Shown here piece after piece: positions 19,032-27,596 of a stretch of 44,690 nt of DNA (positions are counted from its first letter, which is position 1; each line of letters starts with the position of its first letter). This DNA is from an uncultured Phycisphaerales bacterium. Lineage in GTDB: Bacteria; Planctomycetota; Phycisphaerae; Phycisphaerales; SM1A02. The notes under the pieces were generated by a model that made no database searches, was not told the DNA's origin, and saw nothing but the letters and a program-made list of their open reading frames with translations. The position numbers and the translations under genes were made by a program. The stretch is taken from positions 1-44,690 of the forward strand of contig CASICI010000005.1 in NCBI GenBank assembly GCA_949373145.1, read 5' to 3'.

Positions 19032-19122
19032 TGAACTGCCCTGCTTGATCTTTCTGTAACTCGTCCTAGGTCCATACAACACTCGGCCCACCTGACACAC
19101 AGGCGCCGCTCGAACTCACGGG

Positions 19123-20286
19123 TCAACCCGTCCCCACCCCACCTGACACCACCTCGCCAGTGCCCGGCATCGCTTCGACTTCGTCTTGTTCGCCAACTCC
19201 GACCGCCAACCCAGACCCCGTACACAGTGGGGACACGAACTCTTCCAGCCACAAGTGCGCGTAGGCCTCTTCGAGAAAATCCATGTGCTTGATTGGAACG
19301 GGCGAAAGCACGTGACACGTGCCATCCACGCTATCGATCCATTCCTGAACAGATCGCATGCTCTCGTACACGATGATGGTGTCACCCGGATATCGAGACA
19401 ACGTGTACTGCTTGAGTGCGCGCGCGTAGATGGGCTGCATGTGGGTCCAGATGAGCCGAGAAGGCAGTGGACGCCGCGTCAGGAAATATCGGGAACACTG
19501 AACCCGTTCCTTCACTTGAAGCACCTTGTTGGAGACTCGCCTTGAATACATCCCAAGGCGCTTGCGAGCCAGGTGCAGCATTCGTTGAAGAGCGCCGCGC
19601 GGGACCGGCTGCATTCGTTGCGAGCGCAAGAGCGACTCCCGCAACCACCGGGGATCGCCCGCGGGCGAGAGCAGCATGAGGAGCTCGACGTTCTTTCCCA
19701 TGGCGATCAGCCGGTTGGCGAGTTCATAGGCCAGAGTTCCCCCGATCGAATACCCCCCGATGCAGTACGGGCCATCCGGCTCCACGTGAAGAATCATCTC
19801 CAGGTAGTACTCGGTCATCGCGGCAATCGTACGGTGTCGAGCCGGTCGACCATCGGTGCCTTGATGATGGAGGTAGTAGACCGGTCTCTCGGCCGGGATG
19901 TGAGGGGCGAACAGTTCAAGAAACTCGTATCCGTTCAACCAGAAAAGAGGCGGCAAATCAGCCCCCTCATTCACGAGCGTGCACTCGGCGGCCCCTTTTG
20001 GAAGCTGCCGCGTGCGGTTTTTCATCTGGGGCCAGGCGCTGATCAGGAACTCAGCAAGAAGTTCCACATTCGAGTGGAGGAAGATCTCCATCGCCGTGAT
20101 TGGAACATCCCACTCTTCCTCGATGGAGATGGCGAGGTTGAGATACCCAACCGAATCCAGGCCCAGAGCATGAAAATCCTCATCAGAGGGGACCTCTGCG
20201 GGCTTTCGTTCGACCAAGGCGGACACGCGGTTCTGAAGCCACGTCATCAGCTCGGACAGCGAAGGGATAGGCCTGCCTTCATTCAT
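19123..20286 (-). CDS. Acyl carrier protein-thioesterase didomain protein
   Basis: This 387-residue protein starts at ATG 20286. Residues about 1-85 form an ACP, with the phosphopantetheine Ser in DEDFHALGLDSVGYLNLAIS. The remainder is an alpha/beta-hydrolase thioesterase with the elbow YCIGGYSIGGTLAYELANRL and a likely catalytic His in PIKHMDFLEEAYAHLWLEEF. Carrier plus thioesterase is the usual chain-release end of a PKS or NRPS line, here on its own polypeptide and encoded immediately upstream of the PKS. It could accept the chain from the PKS ACP for release or transfer. It contains no condensation, ketosynthase or adenylation domain. The C-terminal 25 residues (GSGLAVGVGEQDEVEAMPG onward) look like a disordered tail. 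Confidence 0.88.
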   Translation of the reverse strand: MNEGRPIPSLSELMTWLQNRVSALVERKPAEVPSDEDFHALGLDSVGYLNLAISIEEEWDVPITAMEIFLHSNVELLAEFLISAWPQMKNRTRQLPKGAAECTLVNEGADLPPLFWLNGYEFLELFAPHIPAERPVYYLHHQGTDGRPARHRTIAAMTEYYLEMILHVEPDGPYCIGGYSIGGTLAYELANRLIAMGKNVELLMLLSPAGDPRWLRESLLRSQRMQPVPRGALQRMLHLARKRLGMYSRRVSNKVLQVKERVQCSRYFLTRRPLPSRLIWTHMQPIYARALKQYTLSRYPGDTIIVYESMRSVQEWIDSVDGTCHVLSPVPIKHMDFLEEAYAHLWLEEFVSPLCTGSGLAVGVGEQDEVEAMPGTGEVVSGGVGTG

Positions 20287-20474
20287 GATGAAGGAATCCA
20301 GAGACCAGTGAGCTGCGAAATGGAAGGGCCTTGACGAAGGCTCCGAGTCATCATGAGGGCATAACGCCTTTCGACGAAGGGTGTTTAGGGTTCATGAACA
20401 CTATCAGTCGTCTCTTGAACGAACGATCAAAATTTGATCGAAGAGTGCATGATCACTCGTGAGATCTTTTTTTC
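20287..20474 (-). promoter_or_regulatory. Promoter region of the ACP-TE/PKS operon, with palindromes
   Basis: The region upstream of the leftward operon is the AT-rich part of the island flank. It contains CGATCAAA-A-TTTGATCG, a perfect 17-bp inverted repeat at 20424-20440, and GAGTG/CACTC arms at 20443-20447 and 20454-20458. Either could be an operator. No confident -35/-10 pair was picked. Part of the stretch (from 20335) is the diverged copy of the trmL upstream region. Confidence 0.4.
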
Positions 20475-21190
20475 GTGCATGCAACACGAGAAACGTCGAT
20501 TCAAGCATGTCATTATCGACCACAGGACAGAGGTCTCTCGGAGTCCATTCATGACGCGTTGGAGACCAGATTTGCAGCGTCATGCCGAGTTGAATCACCA
20601 ATGGTCGATGAGCCCGCGGCAAGGAGCACGAATTCGTCGACTTCGGTCGCGATCGCGTCCCGCAAAGGGCTCAGATCGATCCAAGGCGGATTCTGATCAC
20701 ATGAGAGTCACGCAATTCCACTCGGTCTCTGAATGAGTTGGAACAAACCGAGGCGGTTTCCACGTATCCTTTAGAGGTCGCGGATGAGCGTGGCGAGACG
20801 GCCTCGGCGCGCCATCCCATTTTTTGGGCCATGCGTCACGACACATGACTCCGCCTTCGTCCAACTTGGCTTGGACAGGACCAAACGTTTTCCGGGACAT
20901 CGATCTTCATGAACACTGCACCGAATACCGAGCACCCCTCAACGATGAACACCACACCCATGTCGTCACCCTCGAACACCCGCCACTTTCGTCTCGGGTT
21001 CACCCTGACCGAACTGCTCGTCGTGATCGGGATCATCGTGGTTCTGATCGGACTTCTGCTGCCGGCCATCGGACGCGCCAGCTCCAAGGCCCGCCAGACG
21101 AAGACTCGAACGACGATGAATGAATTCGTCAAGGCATGCGAAGCGTTTCAACAGGAATTCGGGTTCTATCCGGGCCTCGTGCCCGACGAC
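20335..21190. repeat. Right copy of the direct repeat flanking the PKS island
   Basis: This is the partner of 9761-10790. It keeps the first codons of a transglutaminase-like gene on the minus strand (ATGATGACTCGGAGC read leftward from 20354), the trmL upstream region (CTATCAGTCG at 20401 against CTAGCAGTCG at 9841), the last third of trmL (20500-20696), the trmL-pilin spacer and the intact pilin gene. Relative to the left copy, about 310 bases of trmL are missing. Confidence 0.85.
20475..20696 (+). pseudogene. trmL: Truncated trmL duplicate
   Basis: The last 50 residues parallel the intact trmL at 9925: QDRGLSESIHDALETRFAAS against EDRGVSETIHDQLETRYGTE, and both end LRSIQGGF before the stop. 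The cofactor-knot motif RSLNLSTSVAIASYEALR has become RSTNSSTSVAIASRKGLR. The N-terminal 110 residues, including the NNTGNIGR motif, are absent and replaced by unrelated sequence. It cannot encode a working methyltransferase. Confidence 0.82.
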
Positions 21191-22009
21191 GACCTGGCCA
21201 CGAAGCCGGTCATCACCAGCACGCAGAATGCGATCCTGCACCTCATGGGCGGCGGCATGCGCGAGATCGACGTGACTCCGGAGGCCTGGAATGACTTCAG
21301 CAACGGCGCGGAAGTCATCAACTTCCCCGGCGTGGGCGACGTGGCCTTCAGAACGGACCTCGTCGGACGCGGCCCGATTCTTCGCGGGAAGCAGTTTCCG
21401 CCCTTCTACAACCCCAAGGACACCGAACTTCGCCTGGACCTCAGCAGCACCGGCAACGACGTTCTTCAACCGGAGGGCAGCATCGATCTCGGCGGAGCGA
21501 CCGTGAGCCTGGATCAGGCCATTCCAGCAGTCGTCGACGCCTGGGGTGCACCAATCGCCTACGCCCGCCAGATCAGAAAGACGGGCCCTCTGGTGCTCCC
21601 GATCTCGGGCACCAGCTACCGCCCTCAGTTCTCGGAAGAGATGTTTTCGACCGTCACCGGATACAAGATCCTGGGCGATCGAGGCGGTCTGCAGGGATCA
21701 CTGAGTCTGGTCCACCCTGATGGACCGAATTCAGGTATTCCCAATTACCCCGGCACCATCTCACAGATCATCAGATCCCCGACCATCGGCATCTGGGATT
21801 CGAGCGATGCCAGCGCCCAGAGCGCGCTGGCCGGATCCGCCAGAGGCGCGGTCGTGGTGTGGAGCGCAGGCGAAGACAACGTGTTCGCTTCCAGAATCGA
21901 TGGGCCGGGAAGTGTCGGCGCGGAAGTCTTGAATCTGTTTCAGTCCAACTACTTCAACCCGAAGGTCATCGAAGAGTACGATGATGTTCTGGTCTTCGGC
22001 GGCTCCTGA
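20909..22009 (+). CDS. Type II secretion/type IV-like pseudopilin
   Basis: This 366-residue protein has a class III prepilin signal. After a short polar leader, a Gly precedes FTLTELLVVIGIIVVLIGLL, with Glu at position +5 of the mature helix, as required for processing by prepilin peptidase and N-methylation. The C-terminal domain is large (about 290 residues), rich in Asp/Gly/Pro, with DAWGAPIAYARQ resembling the WG-P-Y element of GspG-type domains. Such single pseudopilins are plentiful in planctomycetes and are thought to sit at the inner membrane or in short pseudopili. The start is uncertain: ATGs at 20909, 20945 and 20960 all lack a strong ribosome site, but similarity to the broken copy at 10658 begins at 20909. 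The Mrp gene follows by 28 bases. Confidence 0.85.
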   Translation: MNTAPNTEHPSTMNTTPMSSPSNTRHFRLGFTLTELLVVIGIIVVLIGLLLPAIGRASSKARQTKTRTTMNEFVKACEAFQQEFGFYPGLVPDDDLATKPVITSTQNAILHLMGGGMREIDVTPEAWNDFSNGAEVINFPGVGDVAFRTDLVGRGPILRGKQFPPFYNPKDTELRLDLSSTGNDVLQPEGSIDLGGATVSLDQAIPAVVDAWGAPIAYARQIRKTGPLVLPISGTSYRPQFSEEMFSTVTGYKILGDRGGLQGSLSLVHPDGPNSGIPNYPGTISQIIRSPTIGIWDSSDASAQSALAGSARGAVVVWSAGEDNVFASRIDGPGSVGAEVLNLFQSNYFNPKVIEEYDDVLVFGGS

Positions 22010-22037
22010 ACACGACCAGGGAACGGACAGAGAAACG

Positions 22038-23165
22038 ATGACATTCAATGAATCAAGCATTCGAGCCGCGCTCGAAGCGGTGGTCGACCCCGAGCTCGAC
22101 AAGAGCATCGTCACCCTGGGCCTGATCGAGCAGATCAAGCTGATGGATGGACAGGCCGAGATCACCGTCTCGGTCGGCACCGATGAACCACAGGACAAGC
22201 GAGATGCACTCGACCGAGTCATCAAGGAAGCGGTCGGTTCCGCCGCCCAGATGGCCGGAACGACTCTGGGCGGCATCGAAGTCGTCTTCGCCCGAAAAGT
22301 CAGTCTGTCCGCACAATCTCCGAGCGCCCCACCGCCTGCGGAACCCGTGGATGAATCAAACCCTCTGCCGGGCGTCAAGCACGTGATCGCCGTGGGCGCG
22401 GGCAAGGGCGGCGTGGGCAAATCAACGGCGACCGTCTCTCTCGCACTGGGACTCGCCCGAGCCGGAGCACGAGTCGGCCTGCTCGACGGCGACATCTACG
22501 GCCCTTCGATTCCCACCATGCTGGGGCTTGACGATGCCGTGCCCCAGGTCAAAGGCACCACGATGGTGCCCTTCGAGGCATTCGGGATCAAATCGATCTC
22601 GATCGGCAAACTGGTCGACCCCGACAAGGCGTTGATCTGGCGTGGCCCGATGGCCCATGGCGCTTTCAAGCAGCTCGCTCTCCAGACGGATTGGGGCGAA
22701 CTGGACTACCTGCTCGTCGATCTCCCTCCAGGGACCGGAGACGTCCCTCTGACCCTTGCCCAGCTTCTGCCTTTGACTGGAGCCGTTCTCGTCTGCACGC
22801 CTCAGAGAGTCGCTCAGGACGACGCTCGACGCGCCGCACGGATGTTCCAGCAGTTGGACGTGGAGATTCTGGGCGTCATCGAGAACATGAGCTCCTTCAC
22901 GGGTGACGATGGCAAGGAATACGACCTCTTCGGCAAGGGTGGCGCTGAGATTCTGGCGCGCACGATGGGCCTGCCCTTCCTGGGCAATCTGCCGATTCAT
23001 CCCGAGCTTCGAAAGAATCTGGACGAAGGCAGACCGGACCGAAACTTCTCGGAGAACCCCGCTCTCGCAGAGGCCCTGGATGCGCTGGCGACGAACCTGG
23101 CGAACCGAATCTCGATCGCATCGCTGTCGGATGGTGCGTCGAGGCCCTCTCTCGAGATCAGCTGA
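22038..23165 (+). CDS. Mrp/NBP35-type P-loop ATPase, iron-sulfur carrier family
   Basis: This 375-residue protein has an N-terminal MIP18-like domain (about 1-90, ALEAVVDPELDKSIVTLGLI) followed by a deviant Walker A ATPase domain: AVGAGKGGVGKSTATVSLAL near 120-140, LLDGDIYGPSIPTMLG, and DYLLVDLPPGTGDVPLTL. This is the architecture of Mrp/ApbC proteins, which carry and deliver [4Fe-4S] clusters. The segment that usually holds the CxxC cluster ligands after GVIENMS reads SFTGDDGKEYDLFG and has no cysteine, so cluster binding may be lost or achieved differently. Start 22038 is supported by the typical N-terminus of the family. It is transcribed in the same direction as the pseudopilin. Confidence 0.9.
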   Translation: MTFNESSIRAALEAVVDPELDKSIVTLGLIEQIKLMDGQAEITVSVGTDEPQDKRDALDRVIKEAVGSAAQMAGTTLGGIEVVFARKVSLSAQSPSAPPPAEPVDESNPLPGVKHVIAVGAGKGGVGKSTATVSLALGLARAGARVGLLDGDIYGPSIPTMLGLDDAVPQVKGTTMVPFEAFGIKSISIGKLVDPDKALIWRGPMAHGAFKQLALQTDWGELDYLLVDLPPGTGDVPLTLAQLLPLTGAVLVCTPQRVAQDDARRAARMFQQLDVEILGVIENMSSFTGDDGKEYDLFGKGGAEILARTMGLPFLGNLPIHPELRKNLDEGRPDRNFSENPALAEALDALATNLANRISIASLSDGASRPSLEIS

Positions 23166-23174
23166 GGGATCAAC

Positions 23175-23571
23175 TGAAGTTGTCATCAGGCGGAATCGAT
23201 GCCACGAAGAGACCACGTTGAGCGAAGCGTTGCAACGGACGCTCGAAGAGCCATCACTCGAACTGGACGCGCTCGATCACCGGAAGGATTGGACGCCTCT
23301 GGACGTGACACGTTTTCGTGCGGAAGTCTCAGAGTTCATCGACCGACATGACGACTGGATCAACGACGGCAACTCTCAGACGGTCGCCGACCTGAACCAG
23401 TCACGATGCACGGACATCATCTGGCCCGCCAGGTCTCTGCCGAGAGTGTTGATTCGACTGTTTCTTCGCAGCCTTCGCAGGACCGTCGGACGGATCACAC
23501 TGTGGAATGGCACTCAGGAACGATTGCGAGATCTCTGCTCGCTCGATCCTGAAAGATCGAGGCTTGCCTGA
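23175..23571 (+). pseudogene. Decayed topology-modulation/adenylate kinase-like P-loop protein
   Basis: The frame ending at 23571 contains LELDALDHRKDWTPLDVTRF, DDWINDGNSQTVADLNQSRC, and TDIIWPARSLPRVLIRLFLR. This is the order of the small P-loop family often called DNA topology modulation (FlaR-like), whose members normally begin with GxSGxGKTT. Here the P-loop is degraded and out of frame: the neighbouring frame at about 23190-23208 reads GGIDATK and the main frame resumes at TTLSEAL. Two indels would be needed to restore it, and Gly positions of the loop would still be changed. A TTG at 23218 could start a shorter protein without a P-loop. It begins about ten bases after mrp. Confidence 0.5.
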
Positions 23572-23834
23572 GCGCTCAAGACCCACGGCGGATATCCGGC
23601 ACGGTTCGAAACCATGTGCCACGATCCGGCCCTGCCACATGCCGCTTCCACAGGACCAAGGGCCCGCGAAACGTCGAGCGTCTGGTCCGATCGGCGCATC
23701 TCGTGTTCGAATGACGCCCCGCACCCGCACTCGCCATCACTCAGCATGACTGAACACGGCAGGACTGGAACATGAAACAGGGCGCCGGCTGATGCCGACG
23801 CCCTGTGAATTGATGGTCATTCGAGCTGCGAAAC
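23572..23834. other. Intergenic stretch
   Basis: Between two converging units, about 260 bases hold no convincing frame. The only clear element is the hairpin at 23777-23806 near the metallopeptidase stop. Confidence 0.5.
23777..23806 (-). terminator. Terminator of the metallopeptidase gene
   Basis: Stem ACAGGGCG (23777-23784) pairs with CGCCCTGT (23799-23806), with inner CCGGC/GCCG pairs. Read leftward it is followed by TTTCATGTT. It lies about 30 bases past the stop at 23835. Confidence 0.65.
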
Positions 23835-26800
23835 TTACTCGCAGACGTCGGGCGTTCCGTTGTTGTCGAAGTCCGGAGGACGGTGGACGAACTGCAGGTC
23901 CCAGGAGCCGAGGCTTCCCTGTTCACCGAAGACGCCATCGAAGATCTGGATGGTCCAGGTACCGGCAGCGGCCGCACCGATGTGGCTGCTGAAGGAACCC
24001 TCGACCGGTAGATAGAAGACTGTATCACCCTCTGGAATCACACCGCCCTGCTCGGCAGCCTCGCACAGCGTCTCCAACCCGCCGGATGAGAAGCTGTAGG
24101 TCGTGGCGCCTCCCGAGGTTTCGGCGAAGTACCCATCACCATCACAGTCGAAGAGCAGAAGGTTCGACAGACGAGTACCCGAGGCACTCTGGTGGACGAG
24201 AGTGATCTGGAGATCCGAGAGACGGGCGTGTTCGAGATCGTGAAGTCTGACAAAGACCGTACCAAGCACGGTGGCACCGTCGATGACGGGGGTGTCCGTG
24301 CCATCGTCCTCTTCACTCGAGATCACGATCGTGCTTTCCGTGATGGCCAGATCGGAGAGGACGAGTCCTCCACCGCTGGTACCACGGACAGCCGAGTCAT
24401 AGAGACGAGCGGCGCATGCGGCCGAGGGGCCTTCAATGCAGTCGAGGATGAAGTTCTGATTCGCATCGAAAGCGGGGTTCGCGATGATGTCGCAGAGGTC
24501 GGGCCGACAGTTCGGCGTACAAACATCCGCGGGGTTGAAATCAGCACAGCCGAGCGTGTCGACGATGTAGTCGGCATCACCTGGGAAGTCGATGGCACCA
24601 CTGCCATTGGCATCCCAGAGTCCGCCACCAAAGTCGAGGAGGAATGACGTGTCTTCGCAGTCGTCGAGGACGCCGTTCAGGTCACAGTCGGACAATGGGT
24701 TGGACACGATTTCGCAGCTGTCCGCTTTCCCGTTCAAATTGCAGTCCGAGTCGAAGGTGAACGCATCGACACAGGTGTCGGGTGAACCGTCTGAATTGCA
24801 GTCTTCGAGGTAAGGGAGAACCTTCATCTTCAGGGACCAGCCGGAAAAGAATCCGGAAGCACCAGAGGTCGAATCCGTGACGCGCAGGAGCCAACGGTCA
24901 TTGAACGGAATGGATTCGAAATCGATCAGATCATTCGAGGGCCGGTAGATTCCACCGGGAATCAAGTTGCCGTATTCACCACTCGAGGCGACGGCACAGA
25001 GTTCACGCTCACTGAGTGTCGTGGCGGCGGGATACTCTTCGATCGAATTGGGACGCCCACTGAGAGCGAACACGTAGGAACCGGCGAGGGTGCTCGAAGC
25101 ACCACTCTGGCCCGTCAGACCGGAACAGTCGAGCACTGTCCAGATCTCTTCGTCTCCGTACACGTCCTCGCGGACCAGTTCGATCGTGAGATCGGTGAAT
25201 TGAGGGTGAACCAGACCGTCGATTCGAAGTTCCGAGGCCTCATAGGCCCAGTAGATGTCGTCGAGGTCATTTCGACCGGGGACTTGGCGAAGGTCTGATT
25301 CGTAGATCCCATTATCCACGAGCGTGCCACCATTGCCGAAGAGTCGTGAAGGATCGCTGAGATCTTCAGAAACCTGAGGCAGGAACGTCGTGATTGCGTT
25401 TAGCGTGGGGTTGAGAAGACTCTTGGCTTCGAAGCATTCACGGGGGAAGCAGCCATCGGGCACGCGGTCATTGTCGACATCGGTCAGGCCATCGGCGTTT
25501 CCGTTGGGTGCGACACCATCGAACTCGAGCGTGTCGAGATAGCCGTTCTGGTTGCAGTCGTACGGGATCTTACGGCAACGGTACTGAGCGACACCCGCCT
25601 GGTTGGGGAAGCTGAAGTGCCATTGGTCAAAGGGATTGGTGTACCGGGAATCACCGAAGTTGGGAGGATACGACGCAAAGGCGGATGGCCAGTGGTTAGT
25701 CCCGTTACCACCAGTGTTCTCATCGGTGAATGAAGGAAGTCCGGAGACCGTGTTCAACGCATTTTCCTGCATGACCAAAGCGTTGGCCGCGGTGTCACCA
25801 CCCTGTTCGCAACAGAGACAGGCGACTGAACCAACATTGCCATCAGTGTCGACGCCGAAGATGGGGACCTCCGGGTTTGAATAGAAGGGAATCGAAATCA
25901 GCGTGATGTCGTCGGCCTCGTAGGCCATGACGGTTCGGAAGCCAAGACCATTGGCCTCGTCGATCCAGTTTCGATAGCCCCAGTTGTATTCAAGTGGGTA
26001 GTTCGGGGTCTGACAAGGAGGGCCTGCGGTTGCCGCATCGGCGCACGCCAGAGACAAACCAGTGTCTTCGTCGACATTGCTGTAGGGAGTTCCAAAGGTT
26101 TCCTCGGGAGGACAGTCCTCGGCGTCGGTGCCTTCGATCGTCGAAGACTCCGTGGCGTGCTGAGCACCAAGAAGGTGACCCATTTCATGGGCGAAGGTCC
26201 CACCGCCGGCGCCAGCCCAGGTCAGGATGGCCGCTGGGTTGAAGGGATCAGCCTGGTAGATGCCACCATTGCCCATGCCGGGAAGCGGCCCGGCGATGCC
26301 GCCAGTTGAGGTGCTGTTGTTCGCGACATAGCAACAGACGAGGTCGGCGCCACGTTCATCGCGAAGATCGATCATGATGTTTTCAAGCCCGCGGCGATAG
26401 AAGTCCCTGCTGTTCTTGAGGAAGTCAAGATCGCGTTCCGGGTTGCCGCTGCCTTCGTACAGACCGATCGTTCCATCGTTCGCGTAGCCGACACCGGGCT
26501 CGACACCGACACAGCGAACTCGGAAACGCATTTCCGAGTTGAAGAGACAGAAGTTCATGTACGCGAAATCGAGTGCGGACGCGGCGAGAATCACGTCGAC
26601 GGAGCCGGCAGCCGCAAGCGTGTCACCCGAGTAGCCGACGAGGATGTCGACGATCATGTCGAACGGAGGGTTCGTGGTACCGGGATCGTTGTTGCAGTTG
26701 ATGTCGTTGGTGCGGACTGTTTCATCGACCAGGTCGATGGTTCCAGCTTCGACGAATGACTGGGAACCGCAGTTCTCGTCGATACGGCGCACGAAGAAGG

Positions 26801-27596
26801 ACGTGCCTTCAGGGGCCGGTGGGTCGTCGTTGACCGTGTCTTCGGTGTCGATGTAACACTCGCCGGCACCACCACCCGCAAGCATGCCGGCAGTTCGAGG
26901 AAAGAAATCGTCTTCATCGTCTGAAAACAGAATCTTGCAGAGTCCGATGTTTTCGGGGTTGGTCGCCGTGATGTTGGAGCCACCCATGCCGTCAGGCAGA
27001 ATTCTGAAGGCGCCATGTGTCTGTGACTGAACCTGAGCCGTGACCCCCCACTTCGTGGGAAGGATCAGAACGCTGGAGAGGTCTTCACCAAGAATCTGTC
27101 CGGACCAGCCAAGGGTCTCTTCTGCAGGCTGAAGCTGAACAAGAAGTGGTGTCCCGGACGGGGAGAAGATCATTCCCATGCCAGTGACGGGGTTGACTTG
27201 GAAAGCGGTCGTTTCATCGGCGAGATTCAGGACCTGAGGTGCTTTAAGGAACGGGCTGTCGACCACAGGCTTGCCGGGGGAGCGGTCGTCGGGAGTTCCG
27301 ATGACGATGCGTCCCTTGTTCGCACCAGGGTTCGCACCAGGGTTCGCACCAGGGTTGGCATCCAGGTTGGCATCGGGCTGCGATGGCTGCGCGCCATCTC
27401 GCTGAGCCCCGACCGTACCCATGACAGGGCTCGTCGGTTTGGAGGCTTTATCGGTCTTGCCCACTGGCCTGCTGGCCATGTCATGCCCGTCGTGCGCAAG
27501 CGCAAGTGAGGCAGCAGCAAGGCCTAGACCCGCGACAAGCGTAACGCTGGCGCGGTTGAAACAGGCGAAAGGACGACGGTTCTTCGTATTTGGCAT
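23835..27596 (-). CDS. Secreted reprolysin-like metallopeptidase with two P-domains
   Basis: This 1253-residue exported protein has a signal peptide over residues 1-35 (LVAGLGLAAASLALA-HDG), then a low-complexity stretch with PGAN repeats near 80-95. The metzincin zinc motif is HEMGHLLGAQH near 470-480, with the Met-turn in VMAYE about 90 residues later. After it come Asp/Asn calcium loops (DCNQNGYLDTLEFDG), a first proprotein-convertase P-domain (about 790-925), more loops (DCNLNGKADSCE, DCDLNGVLDDCED, DANGSGAIDF), a second P-domain (about 1065-1235), and the end PDFDNNGTPDVCE. The peptidase would act outside the cell, with calcium stabilising the C-terminal modules. The layout resembles large planctomycete surface or secreted proteases. 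It is transcribed alone, with a roughly 300-base upstream region. Confidence 0.88.
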   Translation of the reverse strand: MPNTKNRRPFACFNRASVTLVAGLGLAAASLALAHDGHDMASRPVGKTDKASKPTSPVMGTVGAQRDGAQPSQPDANLDANPGANPGANPGANKGRIVIGTPDDRSPGKPVVDSPFLKAPQVLNLADETTAFQVNPVTGMGMIFSPSGTPLLVQLQPAEETLGWSGQILGEDLSSVLILPTKWGVTAQVQSQTHGAFRILPDGMGGSNITATNPENIGLCKILFSDDEDDFFPRTAGMLAGGGAGECYIDTEDTVNDDPPAPEGTSFFVRRIDENCGSQSFVEAGTIDLVDETVRTNDINCNNDPGTTNPPFDMIVDILVGYSGDTLAAAGSVDVILAASALDFAYMNFCLFNSEMRFRVRCVGVEPGVGYANDGTIGLYEGSGNPERDLDFLKNSRDFYRRGLENIMIDLRDERGADLVCCYVANNSTSTGGIAGPLPGMGNGGIYQADPFNPAAILTWAGAGGGTFAHEMGHLLGAQHATESSTIEGTDAEDCPPEETFGTPYSNVDEDTGLSLACADAATAGPPCQTPNYPLEYNWGYRNWIDEANGLGFRTVMAYEADDITLISIPFYSNPEVPIFGVDTDGNVGSVACLCCEQGGDTAANALVMQENALNTVSGLPSFTDENTGGNGTNHWPSAFASYPPNFGDSRYTNPFDQWHFSFPNQAGVAQYRCRKIPYDCNQNGYLDTLEFDGVAPNGNADGLTDVDNDRVPDGCFPRECFEAKSLLNPTLNAITTFLPQVSEDLSDPSRLFGNGGTLVDNGIYESDLRQVPGRNDLDDIYWAYEASELRIDGLVHPQFTDLTIELVREDVYGDEEIWTVLDCSGLTGQSGASSTLAGSYVFALSGRPNSIEEYPAATTLSERELCAVASSGEYGNLIPGGIYRPSNDLIDFESIPFNDRWLLRVTDSTSGASGFFSGWSLKMKVLPYLEDCNSDGSPDTCVDAFTFDSDCNLNGKADSCEIVSNPLSDCDLNGVLDDCEDTSFLLDFGGGLWDANGSGAIDFPGDADYIVDTLGCADFNPADVCTPNCRPDLCDIIANPAFDANQNFILDCIEGPSAACAARLYDSAVRGTSGGGLVLSDLAITESTIVISSEEDDGTDTPVIDGATVLGTVFVRLHDLEHARLSDLQITLVHQSASGTRLSNLLLFDCDGDGYFAETSGGATTYSFSSGGLETLCEAAEQGGVIPEGDTVFYLPVEGSFSSHIGAAAAGTWTIQIFDGVFGEQGSLGSWDLQFVHRPPDFDNNGTPDVCE
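27319..27378. repeat. 12-bp tandem repeats encoding PGAN units
   Basis: TTCGCACCAGGG occurs three times without change (27319-27354), followed by two degenerate units. On the coding strand this gives repeated Asn-Pro-Gly-Ala after the signal peptide of the metallopeptidase, likely a flexible spacer. Confidence 0.8.

Noticed and set aside
10798-20335. Island considered as a transposon or phage
   Set aside because: No transposase, integrase, phage gene or terminal inverted repeat is visible; the flanks are long, diverged host-gene copies instead.
20443-20475. Hairpin plus seven T residues considered as a terminator in front of the trmL remnant
   Set aside because: The stem and T-run are not adjacent, and there is no rightward gene upstream to terminate.
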